A DNA stretch of 46,727 nucleotides from Claveliimonas acetigenes. GTDB lineage: Bacteria > Bacillota > Clostridia > Lachnospirales > Lachnospiraceae. This document shows, in pieces, positions 31,754-40,969 of the stretch. Every line of letters begins with the position of its first letter. Position 1 is the stretch's first letter. The notes under the pieces were generated by a model. It was not told where the DNA came from. It worked only from the letters and a program-made list of their open reading frames with translations, and did not search any database. The stretch is from NCBI RefSeq assembly GCF_025567385.1, contig NZ_JAOQJU010000027.1, positions 1 through 46,727 on the forward strand, given 5' to 3'. The translations under genes and the position numbers were made by a program.

Positions 31754-32647
31754 GTGTATAATCCTCAACTTGAAACTTTTATCCGCGTAGCGGATGCCGG
31801 TAGTTTTAATAAGGCCGCTGAGCAATCCTATATCACGCCTACGGCAGTTATTAAACAGATTAATCTGCTGGAGGCGAATTTAGACGTGAAGCTCTTTGAG
31901 CGTACCCATCGTGGACTGACGCTGACAAAGGCTGGTATGTCATTATATAATGATGCGAAGTATGTGGTCCAGTACTGCAAGGATTCTGTCATCAGAGCAA
32001 AGAATGCCATGCAGGAGGGGGATAACGTAATCCGCATCGGAACTTCTCCTATGACGCCTGCCGGGGTTTTAGTGGAACTTTGGCCGAAGATCCATGAGCT
32101 TTGCCCGGAAATCAAATTTCAGCTTATTCCCTATGAAAATACACCGGAGAATGCCAGAGAGATTCTGAAGAACCTTGGACAACATATTGATGTGGTCGCG
32201 GGGATTTTTGATGACACAATGCTGAATTTGCGAAACTGTGCGGGTTTTGAAATTTCCAGGCAGCCGATCTGTTGTGCGGTTTCCATCCACCATCGTCTTG
32301 CCGGTAAAAACCGTCTGACCATTCAGGATTTGTATGGAGAGCAGCTGATGTTGATGCACCGGAACTGGAGCCACTATGTGGATGTGCTTCGGGATGATAT
32401 TTGGCAGAATCACAGCCAGATTCAGATTGTGGATTTTGACTTTTACAGCGTAGATGTGTTTAACCGTTGTGAAAACAGTAATGACGTGCTGATGGCAGTC
32501 CAGGCATGGGACAATGTCCATCCTTTGTTAAAGGTCATCCCGGTGGAATGGAACCATTCCATTCCTTATGGCCTGCTTTATTCCCATACGCCATCGGAGA
32601 CGGTAAAGCATTTCCTGTCGGCAATTCAGACGGTACTGCGTCAATAG
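31754..32647 (+). CDS. Second LysR-family regulator
   Basis: The 297-residue protein starts (GTG) YNPQLETFIRVADAGSFNKA and continues AAEQSYITPTAVIKQINLLE, the helix-turn-helix, then LFERTHRGLTLTKAG. The effector domain has IRIGTSPMTPAGVLVELWPK. It belongs to a distinct LysR subgroup whose N-terminus is Y-NPQLETF, so I place the start at GTG 31754 with AGAGG nine bases upstream; TTG 31751 and GTG 31745 are also possible. The 250-base gap before it holds a likely -10 box (TATAAT near 31656) and no gene. It is followed by one of the four shared intergenic elements and may control the cluster. Confidence 0.9.
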   Translation: MYNPQLETFIRVADAGSFNKAAEQSYITPTAVIKQINLLEANLDVKLFERTHRGLTLTKAGMSLYNDAKYVVQYCKDSVIRAKNAMQEGDNVIRIGTSPMTPAGVLVELWPKIHELCPEIKFQLIPYENTPENAREILKNLGQHIDVVAGIFDDTMLNLRNCAGFEISRQPICCAVSIHHRLAGKNRLTIQDLYGEQLMLMHRNWSHYVDVLRDDIWQNHSQIQIVDFDFYSVDVFNRCENSNDVLMAVQAWDNVHPLLKVIPVEWNHSIPYGLLYSHTPSETVKHFLSAIQTVLRQ

Positions 32648-32659
32648 AGAATTTCACAT

Positions 32660-32722
32660 ATAACCTTTAGGTATAAACTGATGAACGAATCGAGACTTCT
32701 GCGGAGGCCTCGATTTTTTTAT
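32660..32722 (+). promoter_or_regulatory. Shared intergenic element, copy 1 (dyad plus terminator-like hairpin)
   Basis: ATAACCTTTAGGTAT (32660-32674) is followed by AACTGATGAACGAATCGAG and then ACTTCTG. The stem AATCGAG/CTCGATT (32688-32694, 32709-32715) is followed by TTTTT. The dyad contains a T-N11-A box as used by LysR proteins. The element sits between lysR and the hydrolase gene, so the hairpin may end the lysR transcript while the dyad is an operator. Confidence 0.7.
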
Positions 32723-32772
32723 ACTGTAGATAGAAAAAACATGGAAAAGGTTTGTTAAGGAGGGATACGCAG

Positions 32773-33810
32773 ATGAAGCAGGCGATTATAATGGGAATCA
32801 TGGCTGTCCTTTTTATGACGGTTCTGACTGCCTGTGGAAATTCAGCCGAAGCGGATCATTCCCAGGAGGTGCAGGACATGGTATCAAACACAATGGATGC
32901 GGAATATGCGCAAAAGGATACAGAGGATGATATATTGACGGGCAGCTTTTATACCACCGATACCCCTATATCTGACGTCATGCATGATCCTGCTTTCGGG
33001 GATTACGGCAGGCTGATCTTTCCGGTGGATGACTGGTACTATAGCGGAGACACACTGGGAAACCTGCATCTGACCTATTACAGCAATATTGATCCGGATA
33101 TGACCGTGGAGATTACAAATTACATGAAAGAGCATGCCACCTCGGGTGACACCATCTTTTATGACATTTACACCGATGAGGAAAAGGCGGCTGACCCGGA
33201 AAAAGAGGACACAGGGCTGTTTTTCTTTAAGGGAAATCCCGGTGAGCGCTTTGCGGTCTGTAACGCGGGCGGAGCATTTGCCTATGTAGGAGCAATGCAC
33301 GATAGCTTTCCCCACGCCTTAGAGCTTTCCAAACAAGGGTATAACGCCTTTGCCCTGATCTATCGTCCCGGCGCGCAAACGGCTTGTGAGGATCTGGCCC
33401 GTGCCATTCAATTTATTTTTGAACACGCGGATGAATTGGAAGTGAACACAGACGGATACTCTTTGTGGGGCGGCAGTGCCGGGGCAAGAATGGCGGCATG
33501 GGTTGGATCCTATGGAACGGCAGCTTTTGGAGCGGATGACCTTCCACAGCCTGCGGCGGTTATCATGCAGTACACGGGTCTTAGTGAATACAGTAAAAGC
33601 GATCCGGCAACCTTCGTGGCAGTCGGGGAAAGCGACGGCATTGCCAACTGGCGGACGATGAAACGGCGGCTTGAAGGCATGAGCGCCCTGGGAATCGACA
33701 CGGAATTTCATTCCTATCCGGGGCTATCCCATGGCTTCGGGCTGGGAACCGGCACGGTGGCGGAGGGGTGGATTGATGAAGCAATAGCATTCTGGCAGAG
33801 GCAAGTGTAA
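32773..33810 (+). CDS. Exported lipoprotein alpha/beta hydrolase
   Basis: From ATG 32773, 345 residues begin with a lipoprotein signal (MKQAIIMGIMAVLFMTVLTA, with the lipobox LTAC and Cys20). The hydrolase core has ERFAVCNAGGAFAYVGAMHD (an oxyanion region), the nucleophile elbow LWGGSAGARMAAW with Ser in G-x-S-x-G, and a late His in SYPGLSHGFGLG. This resembles esterase/lipase family proteins of the BD-FAE type. It acts outside the membrane. AAGGAGGG lies upstream; the longer frame from 32752 would spoil the signal peptide. The substrate is unknown. Confidence 0.85.
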   Translation: MKQAIIMGIMAVLFMTVLTACGNSAEADHSQEVQDMVSNTMDAEYAQKDTEDDILTGSFYTTDTPISDVMHDPAFGDYGRLIFPVDDWYYSGDTLGNLHLTYYSNIDPDMTVEITNYMKEHATSGDTIFYDIYTDEEKAADPEKEDTGLFFFKGNPGERFAVCNAGGAFAYVGAMHDSFPHALELSKQGYNAFALIYRPGAQTACEDLARAIQFIFEHADELEVNTDGYSLWGGSAGARMAAWVGSYGTAAFGADDLPQPAAVIMQYTGLSEYSKSDPATFVAVGESDGIANWRTMKRRLEGMSALGIDTEFHSYPGLSHGFGLGTGTVAEGWIDEAIAFWQRQV

Positions 33811-33850
33811 TAGGAAGATATGAGTTACTAATTTATAAAGGAGAACGAAA

Positions 33851-35020
33851 ATGAATAACTTTATTTTTGAAAATGCAACGAAAGTCTATTTTGGGAAGGG
33901 CTGCGTGAAAGAATATCTGGCCTGCCTTTCCGGCCGTTACGGACAGACCGTTATGCTTTGCTATGGCGGCGGGTCTGTTAAGAAGAACGGTATCTATGAT
34001 GAGGTAACGGCCTGCCTGCGAAAAGCCGGTCAATCCATCGTGGAATTCTCCGGCATCGGGGCAAATCCCACCTATGCCAAGGTGTTGGAGGGAGCGAGGC
34101 TGGCAAAGGAAAATCAGGTAGATATGATTCTCGCCGTAGGCGGCGGCAGCGTGATGGACTGCTGCAAGGCTGTTTCCGTGGCGGCAGTGTATGACGGAGA
34201 CATCTGGACGGACTTCTGGGCAAGGCCAGGTGTTATTGATTTTGAACCGCTTCCTTTGGGCGTTATCGTCACGGTAGCCGGAACCGGCAGTGAAATGAAC
34301 GGCGGAGCGGTCATTACCAATGAGGAACTGAAAATCAAGACCGGGCGGGACTATCCCAAATGTAATGCCAGGTTTGCCCTGATGGACTCCACCTATACTT
34401 ACAGCGTACCAAAATTCCAGATGGTGTCTGGTGGGTTCGATATTCTCTCTCATATCATGGAGACCTATTTCAGTGAGCCGGATGAGGACAATGTTTCCGA
34501 TGACATTTCCGAAGCGCTCATGCGGGGCGTCATCCGCGACCTGCGGGCGGCGATTCAAAACCCGGAGGATTACACTGCCCGGAGCAACCTGATGTGGGAG
34601 TCCACCATGGCGGAAAACCGCATCATCAAGCTGGGCAAACGGATGGACTTCCAGTGCCACCAGATGGAACATCAGTTGGGAGCCTACACCAACTGCAACC
34701 ACGGCGCGGGTCTAGCAGTGCTGCATCCGGTCTATTACCGGCATATCTACAAGGATGGGCTGTCAAAATTCCCAAAATTCGCCGTGAATGTATGGGGAAT
34801 TTCTCCGGAGGGCAAAACCAGGGAGGAACTGGCCCGCACCGGTGTGGAGGAACTGGCTGATTTTATCCGGGAGATCGGCTTACCCACTACCTTGCGGGAA
34901 CTGGGCGTGACCGAATCCACTGATCTCAAGGCGATTGCGGATTCCTGCAATCTCGTCTTTGGCAGCTATAGGAAGATGACACATGAGGAAATCCTGAAGA
35001 TCTTTCAGGAATGCTACTAA
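33851..35020 (+). CDS. Iron-containing alcohol dehydrogenase (butanol dehydrogenase type)
   Basis: The 389-residue NAD(P)H-dependent enzyme interconverts aldehydes and alcohols. Family marks are an N-terminal NFIFENATKVYFGKG, the nucleotide-binding AVGGGSVMDCCKAVSVAA near residue 100, and metal ligands in FDILSHIMETYFS (near 195) and HQMEHQLGAYTNCNHGAGLA (near 275). The length is normal and the gene intact. AAAGGAGAACG precedes ATG 33851. It probably forms a detoxifying operon with the adjacent hydrolase and flavodoxin genes. Confidence 0.93.
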   Translation: MNNFIFENATKVYFGKGCVKEYLACLSGRYGQTVMLCYGGGSVKKNGIYDEVTACLRKAGQSIVEFSGIGANPTYAKVLEGARLAKENQVDMILAVGGGSVMDCCKAVSVAAVYDGDIWTDFWARPGVIDFEPLPLGVIVTVAGTGSEMNGGAVITNEELKIKTGRDYPKCNARFALMDSTYTYSVPKFQMVSGGFDILSHIMETYFSEPDEDNVSDDISEALMRGVIRDLRAAIQNPEDYTARSNLMWESTMAENRIIKLGKRMDFQCHQMEHQLGAYTNCNHGAGLAVLHPVYYRHIYKDGLSKFPKFAVNVWGISPEGKTREELARTGVEELADFIREIGLPTTLRELGVTESTDLKAIADSCNLVFGSYRKMTHEEILKIFQECY

Positions 35021-35050
35021 AAAATACAAGAAATAGAAAGGACGATTACC

Positions 35051-35743
35051 ATGAAAAAATTAGTTTCGTTGTTTTTGGGTCTATCCATGATTTTGGCTTT
35101 GACTGCCTGCAGCAGTAACAGCAACACAAACAGTACCGCGGACACGCAGTCTGAAAGCGAAAGTACCGAGGCTGTTACCGAAACGCCTACTGAGGAGCCA
35201 ACAGAATCGACTACCGAGACAGACACAGAAGAACCTTCGGAGGATACGGAACCCAAAGAAGGAAAAACACTGGTTGTCTACTATTCGGCAACGGGAAATA
35301 CGGAAGAAGCCGCGAGTTATATTGCAGCGGCAACAGGAGCGGATACACTGGAACTGGTGCCGGTGGAGCCATATACGGATGAGGATCTGAACTATAATGA
35401 TGACAGCAGCCGGGTGGTATATGAGCATGACAATCCTGACGCGAGAACAGTAGAACTTGTAGAATCTACTGTTTCTGACTGGGAGTCTTATGATACCGTG
35501 TTTATCGGTTATCCCATCTGGTGGGGAATTGCGGCATGGCCGGTAGATGGATTTATCGCAGCCAATGATTTTACCGGAAAAACAGTAATCCCCTTCTGCA
35601 CTTCTGCATCTTCCGGGTTGGGAGAAAGCGGAGAACTTTTGGCGGAAGCAGCCGGAACCGGAAACTGGCTGGAAGGTATTAGATTCTCGTCCAATGTTTC
35701 AGAAACGGATGTTCAGACATGGCTGGAAGGTTTGGAACTGTAA
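35051..35743 (+). CDS. Exported lipoprotein flavodoxin
   Basis: The 230-residue protein has a lipoprotein signal (MKKLVSLFLGLSMILALTAC, lipobox Cys20), then a Thr/Glu-rich linker of about 50 residues and a flavodoxin domain. The FMN phosphate loop is YYSATGNTEEAASYI, and aromatic flavin contacts lie in FIGYPIWWGIAAWPVDGF. Placing a flavodoxin outside the membrane is unusual and points to extracytoplasmic electron transfer. AAAGGACG lies upstream of ATG 35051. A second such protein is encoded at 43594. Confidence 0.88.
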   Translation: MKKLVSLFLGLSMILALTACSSNSNTNSTADTQSESESTEAVTETPTEEPTESTTETDTEEPSEDTEPKEGKTLVVYYSATGNTEEAASYIAAATGADTLELVPVEPYTDEDLNYNDDSSRVVYEHDNPDARTVELVESTVSDWESYDTVFIGYPIWWGIAAWPVDGFIAANDFTGKTVIPFCTSASSGLGESGELLAEAAGTGNWLEGIRFSSNVSETDVQTWLEGLEL

Positions 35744-35752
35744 AGAAAATAA

Positions 35753-35848
35753 GGAAAGGTTTCTGTAGAAACAGTGGAAGGAATCAACATTGCCACTCTG
35801 CTTTCGGCAGATGAGGTTACGGATATTGTGAAGGAATGCATCCGCTGA
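35753..35848 (+). other. Short gene remnant
   Basis: After the flavodoxin stop, an open stretch reads GKVSVETVEGINIATLLSAD and ends EVTDIVKECIR before TGA 35848. It has no start and looks like the C-terminus of a lost gene, perhaps of a redox enzyme. I cannot assign it. Confidence 0.3.
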
Positions 35849-35880
35849 ACGAAGCCATCAGAAAAGAGAGGAAGAATTTT

Positions 35881-36762
35881 ATGAACACGAGAATTTTGGG
35901 AAAAGATTTGAAAGTTTCTGCTGTCGGATTAGGCTGCATGGGTATGACTCATGCCTACGGAGCGCCGGCAGACAAACGGGAGATGACAGAACTGATCGAA
36001 CAGGCCGTGGCTCGGGGCTGCACCTTTTTTGACACAGCGGAAACCTATGGGACGCAGGAGTATCCTCATGATAATGAGGAACTGGTGGGAGCGGCCCTGA
36101 AGCCTTACCGGAATAAGGTGGTGATTGCCACTAAGTTTGGCATTCATTTTGATTGGAACAGCAAGGCGGTCAATCTGCCTGTTGTGACGGATTCTCGCCC
36201 GGAAGTGATTCGAGCTTCGGTAGAGGGTTCCTTGAAACGGCTGTAGACAGATCACATTGACCTGTATTACCAGCACCGACTTGATCCGCAGATTCCCATT
36301 GAGGAAGTGGCCGGGGTTATGTCAGAATTGATTCAAGAGGGAAAAATTACCCATTGGGGGCTGTCGGAAGCAACGGAGGAAACCATCCGGCGCGCCCATG
36401 CCGTTTGCCCTGTAACGGCGATTCAGAACCGTTATTCCATGATGGCAAGGTGGTATGAAGCTCTGTTCCCGGTACTTGAAGAACTGGGGATTGGTTATGT
36501 GGCCTTTTCCCCTATGGCCAATGGTTTTTTGAGCGGTAAGTACGGAAAGGACACGATGTTCGGCGGTCATGAGGATTACCGTAGCGTGATGCCCCAGTAT
36601 CAGCCGGAAAATATCGAACGCAATCGGGAACTTTTGGAATTGCTGCAGAACACGGCAAAAGAGAAGAACGCTACATCTGCTCAGATTTCGCTGGCGTGGA
36701 TGCTGTGCAAAAAGCCCTATCTTGTGCCGATTCCCGGTACCCGCAGACCGGAGCGCCTGTGA
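35881..36762 (+). pseudogene. Aldo/keto reductase with an internal amber stop and truncated end
   Basis: The frame from ATG 35881 (after GAGAGGAAG) encodes an AKR: LGKDLKVSAVGLGCMGMTHA, then FFDTAETYG with catalytic Asp and Tyr, and VVIATKFGIHFD with the catalytic Lys. Codon TAG at 36244-36246 interrupts SVEGSLKRL and the same frame resumes TDHIDLYYQHRLDPQIPIEE, where family members continue without a break (Q is probable, CAG to TAG). It then runs to PIPGTRRPERL and stops at 36762, some 30-40 residues earlier than full AKRs. Both lesions make it non-functional unless the amber codon is suppressed. Confidence 0.88.
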
Positions 36763-36814
36763 TTCAGAAGTAAGCGTTATCACAAGTAAAAATTTAAATA
36801 GGAGGAATTTCATT

Positions 36815-37372
36815 ATGCGTAAAAATTTTGGAACAAAACCCTGGTTTTATCCCCTGCCGGTGCTGATTATCGGCAGCTATGATGAGGACGGTACCCCGGA
36901 TGCCATGAATGCTGCATGGGGCGGTCTGTACGATGCTGACAAAGTTGTTCTCTGCCTGAGCGAGGGACACAAGACCACCGCAAATATTAAGTCGAAAGGT
37001 GCTTTTACCGTCAGCTTTGCTGATGCTGCCCATGTAACGGAAGCTGATTATGTGGGGCTGGAGTCTGCCAATCAGGTAAAGGATAAGATTGTAAAGGCTG
37101 GCCTTCATGTCAGTAAGAGCGAATATGTGGATGCCCCTGTCATTGATGAGTTTCCTTTGACCTTGGACTGCGAATTGCTGAAGGTGAGCGAGGATGGGAA
37201 CATCATCGGCAAGATCGTCAATGTCAGCGCAGACGAGAGTATTCTGGGAGAGGATGGAAAGATCGATTCCGCCAAGCTTCAGGCCATTTCCTTCGATCCG
37301 GTGCATAATGCCTATCTGAAGCTGAGTGAAAAGGTGGGCAATGCTTTTCAGGACGGAGCAAAGCTCAAATAA
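36815..37372 (+). CDS. Flavin reductase-like FMN-binding protein
   Basis: The 185-residue split-barrel protein starts MRKNFGTKPWFYPLPVLIIG. It continues DEDGTPDAMNAAWGGLYDAD and has LSEGHKTTANIKSKGAFTVS, the flavin-reductase/FMN-binding pattern. It likely reduces or carries FMN using NAD(P)H, or acts as an electron carrier for nearby oxidoreductases. AGGAGG ten bases before ATG 36815 fixes the start; the longer frame from 36722 overlaps the dead AKR. A perfect terminator follows. Confidence 0.9.
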   Translation: MRKNFGTKPWFYPLPVLIIGSYDEDGTPDAMNAAWGGLYDADKVVLCLSEGHKTTANIKSKGAFTVSFADAAHVTEADYVGLESANQVKDKIVKAGLHVSKSEYVDAPVIDEFPLTLDCELLKVSEDGNIIGKIVNVSADESILGEDGKIDSAKLQAISFDPVHNAYLKLSEKVGNAFQDGAKLK

Positions 37373-37383
37373 CGCTTAAAAAT

Positions 37384-37428
37384 ATCAGCCCGCAATGAGT
37401 GAAGGTTCATTGCGGGCTGATGTTATTT
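37384..37428 (+). terminator. Intrinsic terminator after the flavin reductase-like gene
   Basis: ATCAGCCCGCAATGA (37384-37398) pairs perfectly over 15 bases with TCATTGCGGGCTGAT (37407-37421), followed by GTTATTTCTTT. Confidence 0.88.
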
Positions 37429-37455
37429 CTTTCTATTGTAGCACGCTCCTGAAAA

Positions 37456-37530
37456 AGCAGAAGTCCTAAAAAGTTACGCGGTTTATACCTTTGACTTATA
37501 ACTGCATAACGAACGGAGACTTCTGCTCTG
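37456..37530 (+). promoter_or_regulatory. Shared intergenic element, copy 2 (diverged)
   Basis: GTTTATACCTTTGACTTATA (37481-37500) then ACTGCATAACGAACGGAGAC and TTCTGC align with the other copies in the order dyad, AACTG, GAAC, GAGACTTCTG. AGCAGAAGTC (37456-37465) and GACTTCTGCT (37518-37527) form a ten-base outer inverted repeat, absent from the other copies. It precedes the hydrolase/HPr chimera. Confidence 0.55.
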
Positions 37531-37591
37531 GGTCGGAAATAGGTAAAATGGAATCAGAAAATAAAAGCACTGCAAGAATGAAAGGATTAAC

Positions 37592-38000
37592 ATGAAAAAA
37601 AGAAAAAAGATGATAATTTCTGGAGTGATACTTGTTGTGTTTCTTGGAATCGGGTGGTGGTATCTGTTCATGGGCAGTCATATTACCGATGGCAGCAGCG
37701 AGCAGACGGAACCGAAAGAGATAGAAATCAGCACCCAACCGGAAGAAAGCACTCTTGGCTCTGTTACAGAAGGGACTGAAGAATACCGGGGCTTTGTTAT
37801 CGACAATGTGTTCCATTCCGTCAGTGAGGGCGATATCCATTACAATGTCTACATTCCTGAAAGCTATGACGGTAGCGAACCCTATGGCTTTGATGGGATT
37901 GGGCATTAAGGGCGGTGACACAGTGACCATCACCGTGGAGGGCGGCAATGAGGATGCCAGTCTGAAGTCTATGGAGCAGTTCTTTCAGGAGAATCTGTGA
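37592..38000 (+). pseudogene. Hydrolase N-terminus joined to the C-terminus of HPr
   Basis: The frame from 37592 starts MKKRKKMIISGVILVVFLGI, a membrane or signal anchor, and continues HYNVYIPESYDGSEPYGF, the start of an esterase-like alpha/beta hydrolase domain, then stops at 37909. Just there another frame (37881-38000) reads ALMGLGIKGGDTVTITVEGG and ends KSMEQFFQENL, the C-terminal half of the phosphocarrier HPr without its active-site histidine. The two parts meet near 37,880 with no spare bases, so a deletion has removed the hydrolase core and the start of ptsH. The next gene is ptsI, as expected after ptsH. Confidence 0.78.
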
Positions 38001-38021
38001 TTCTGAAAGGAGGAATATTCC

Positions 38022-39534
38022 ATGCAAGTTGCAACCGGAAAATCGATTCTAAACGGAATTGCAATCGGCCCTTTGCGGATTTATCACAAAGCTGCGCGGC
38101 AGACTGTAGTTTCTTCTTCGCTGACTCCTGCAGAAGAATGGGAGCGCTTTGACGCAGCACGGAAAAAAGCACAGGAGCAGCTTGGCATGCTCTATGAAAA
38201 GGCCCTGAATGAAGTGGGCGAGGATCATGCAGCCATTTTCGAGATTCACCAGATGATGCTGGACGATGAAGATTATCTGGAAGCGGTCAAAGGCATCATC
38301 GAAACACAGCTGGCATCTGCGGAACATGCCGTAAGCACAACAGGAGAAAATTTTGCAGCAGCCTTTGCCGCCATGGATGACACTTATATGCAGGCAAGAG
38401 CTGCTGATGTGAAAGATATTTCCAATCGGGTGGTCAATATCCTGTCCGGGCAGGAAGATGGCGGATTTTCGGATGATACGCCAGCCATTCTGGTGGCAGA
38501 TGACCTGACCCCAAGCGAAACGGTCCAACTGGATAAGAGCAAGCTCCTCGGATTCATTACACGGCATGGTTCCGTCAACAGCCACACCGCTATTTTGGCT
38601 CGGACGATGAACATTCCTGCTTTGATCGGAGTGGACTTTGACGAGAGCTGGGACGGCAAACCTGCTGTACTGGACGGCTATAACCATTGCGTCTATATCG
38701 ATCCCGCTGCAGAATTGCTTTCCACTATGGAGCAGAAACAAAACAATGACTTAAAACAGGAGGCGCTGCTACAGGGACTAAAGAAAAAGCCCAATGTGAC
38801 GCTGGATGGCCGGGAAGTAAATGTTTACGCCAATATTGGTAATGTAGGTGACATTGGCGCGGTACTTCAAAATGACGCCGGAGGCATCGGTCTGTTCCGC
38901 AGTGAGTTTATCTATTTGGACGCTCAGGATTTTCCCAGTGAGGACCAGCAGTTTGCAATCTACAAGCGTGTGGCGGAAACAATGGCTGGGAAGAAGGTCA
39001 TCATTCGGACGTTGGATATCGGCGCTGACAAACAAGTGGAATATTTTAATCTGGACAAAGAGGAAAATCCCGCGCTGGGCTACCGGGCGATTCGCATTTG
39101 TCTGACTCGGAAGGAAATATTTAAGCAGCAGCTGCGGGCCATTCTTCGGGCCAGCGCTTATGGCACCGTGGCCGTCATGTTTCCTATGATTATTTCCGTC
39201 CGGGAGGTTCGGGACGCAAAGGAGTTGCTGTAATGATGGCGGAAGAATTGGCCCAGGAGGTTGACTTTTTCTCACTGGGTACCAATGATCTCACGCAGTA
39301 TACGTTGGCGATTGACCGTCAGAACCCGAAGCTGGACGCTTTCTATGACCCTCATCATCCGGCAGTGCTTCGCATGATTCGGCAGACAGTGGAGGCCGGA
39401 CACCGCCATGGTTGCTGGGTTGGCATCTTCCTGACCTGCACCGGCTCGGAACCGGAGGAAATGAAACGGCTCGTGACCGGGAAGATTATCTGGATCGGGC
39501 AAAAGAAATTGTCCGCTGGGCAGCCGGAGCATAA
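38022..39534 (+). pseudogene. ptsI: PTS enzyme I (ptsI), broken by deletions
   Basis: Enzyme I passes phosphate from PEP to HPr. ATG 38022 follows AAAGGAGGA and the frame reads GKSILNGIAIGPLRIYHKAA, with the phosphorylated histidine in HGSVNSHTAILARTMNIPAL and a PEP-domain start ALGYRAIRICLTRKEIFKQQ. It stops at 39233 after VRDAKELL. A shifted frame (39233 on) continues EELAQEVDFFSLGTNDLTQY and DPHHPAVLRMIRQTVEAGHR, so about 30 codons are missing between. After WVGI the sequence turns into an unrelated tail (LTCTGSEPEEMKRLV, then DREDYLDRAKEIVRWAAGA in another frame ending 39534), perhaps the end of a flavodoxin-like gene. The enzyme cannot work. Confidence 0.85.
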
Positions 39535-39595
39535 GAAATGCCGGATATTTCACGGGTGCAGGAGATTTAGCATATAAGAAAGAAGTGATTGAAGG

Positions 39596-40969
39596 GTGGA
39601 TGAAGTATCAGAAAAGGAATTATTTGAAACTGTGCCGGCTCATAAGGCGGTGGCGGCATTAGCAATTCCCTCTATTATCAGTCAGGTGGTCAGCATTATT
39701 TATAATCTGGCAGATACCTTTTTCATTGGACAGTTTGGCAATCCATATATGGTGGCAGGCGTCACATTGGTATCGCCCTGGTTCAATCTTCTGACTGCGC
39801 TGGGGAATCTGTTTGGAATCGGCGGGAGCAGCCTGATTTCGCGCCAGCTTGGTTCCGGACAGCACAGGGAAGTGAAACAGGTTGCAGCGTTCAGTCTTTA
39901 CGGCGGCATGGGGATGACTTTCCTCTTTTCCATGCTGACATTGTGCTTCCGTGCACCGCTGCTGCGTTTTTTGGGCGCAAGCGATGAGAACTTTGCCTAT
40001 GCCCAAACCTATCTGCTGTGGGTTGTGGTAATTGGAGGAATTCCTACCATGCTGAGCATGACGCTGGCTCATCTGCTCCGAAGCGAGGGGCATGCAAAGC
40101 ACGCCAGCGCTGGTATGATGTTTGGCGGGATTTTGAATCTCATACTGGACCCGCTTTTGATGTTCGTTGCAGGGATGGGTTTTGTAGGAAGTGCTATCGC
40201 AACGGCCTGCTCCAACCTTGCCTCTGTGTTGTTCTTCTTAGTGATTTTTTACAGATTGCAAGGGAAAACGATGTTATCGCTGTCCATTCACAATGTCTCC
40301 ATAAAATTTGCCAGGCCGATATTTTCGGTGGGAATTGCTTCTGCAATGATGACGGTACTGGCGAATGCCTCTAACATGGTTATTGTAAAACTGGCATCCG
40401 GATACGGAGATATTCCGGTGGCTGCTTATGGAATCGTTAAGAGGATTGATCTGTTCCCACTGGGAATCTGTATGGGCCTTTGTCAGGGATTTATGCCTTT
40501 GGTGGGTTATAATTACGCTGCAAAAAATTATAAAAGAATGCGGCAGATCTCCGTTTTCTCATGGAAGACAGCGATGGCGATTGCCGCCTGCTTTGTTGTC
40601 TGTTTCTTCAGCTTCGCTCCATGGATTATGCAGGCGTTTATTCAGGAAGCGCAAACAAGCGTCCTGGGAGCTTCTTTTCTCAGAATCGCGTGTTTGGCTG
40701 TGCCGCTGACAGCGGTAAATGCTTTGATTATCTATACCATGCAGGCGATGGGAAAAGGATCGCAGGCTACATTTATGACGGTGTGCCGTCAGGGGCTTTT
40801 GAATATCCCCTGTCTTCTTCTTATGAACTGGAGCGTAGGCTTGTATGGAATGATCTGGACACAGTTGATCATTGAGACATTGATGCTGCCTGTTACCATC
40901 GGCATGTATGCCGTAACATGGAGAAGACTTACAAACCGAGAATTGAGTAAGGGAGGAAAAACTGTATGA
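39596..40969 (+). CDS. MATE-family multidrug/Na+ or H+ antiporter
   Basis: The 457-residue membrane protein has 12 predicted helices in two halves. It has the MATE start KAVAALAIPSIISQVVSIIY, then NLADTFFIGQFGNPYMVAGV, and the second-half equivalent NASNMVIVKLASGYGDIPVA. The family exports cationic drugs or metabolites. The length is normal and no lesion is seen. GTG 39596 is assumed; the site upstream is weak (GAAGGG). It overlaps the next gene by four bases (ATGA), so the two are coupled. Confidence 0.92.
   Translation: MDEVSEKELFETVPAHKAVAALAIPSIISQVVSIIYNLADTFFIGQFGNPYMVAGVTLVSPWFNLLTALGNLFGIGGSSLISRQLGSGQHREVKQVAAFSLYGGMGMTFLFSMLTLCFRAPLLRFLGASDENFAYAQTYLLWVVVIGGIPTMLSMTLAHLLRSEGHAKHASAGMMFGGILNLILDPLLMFVAGMGFVGSAIATACSNLASVLFFLVIFYRLQGKTMLSLSIHNVSIKFARPIFSVGIASAMMTVLANASNMVIVKLASGYGDIPVAAYGIVKRIDLFPLGICMGLCQGFMPLVGYNYAAKNYKRMRQISVFSWKTAMAIAACFVVCFFSFAPWIMQAFIQEAQTSVLGASFLRIACLAVPLTAVNALIIYTMQAMGKGSQATFMTVCRQGLLNIPCLLLMNWSVGLYGMIWTQLIIETLMLPVTIGMYAVTWRRLTNRELSKGGKTV

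Noticed and set aside
215..36762. Genome-wide recoding of TAG to an amino acid
   Set aside because: Several intact genes here end naturally at TAG (31501, 32647, 41679, 42558), so two interrupted genes are better explained as mutations.
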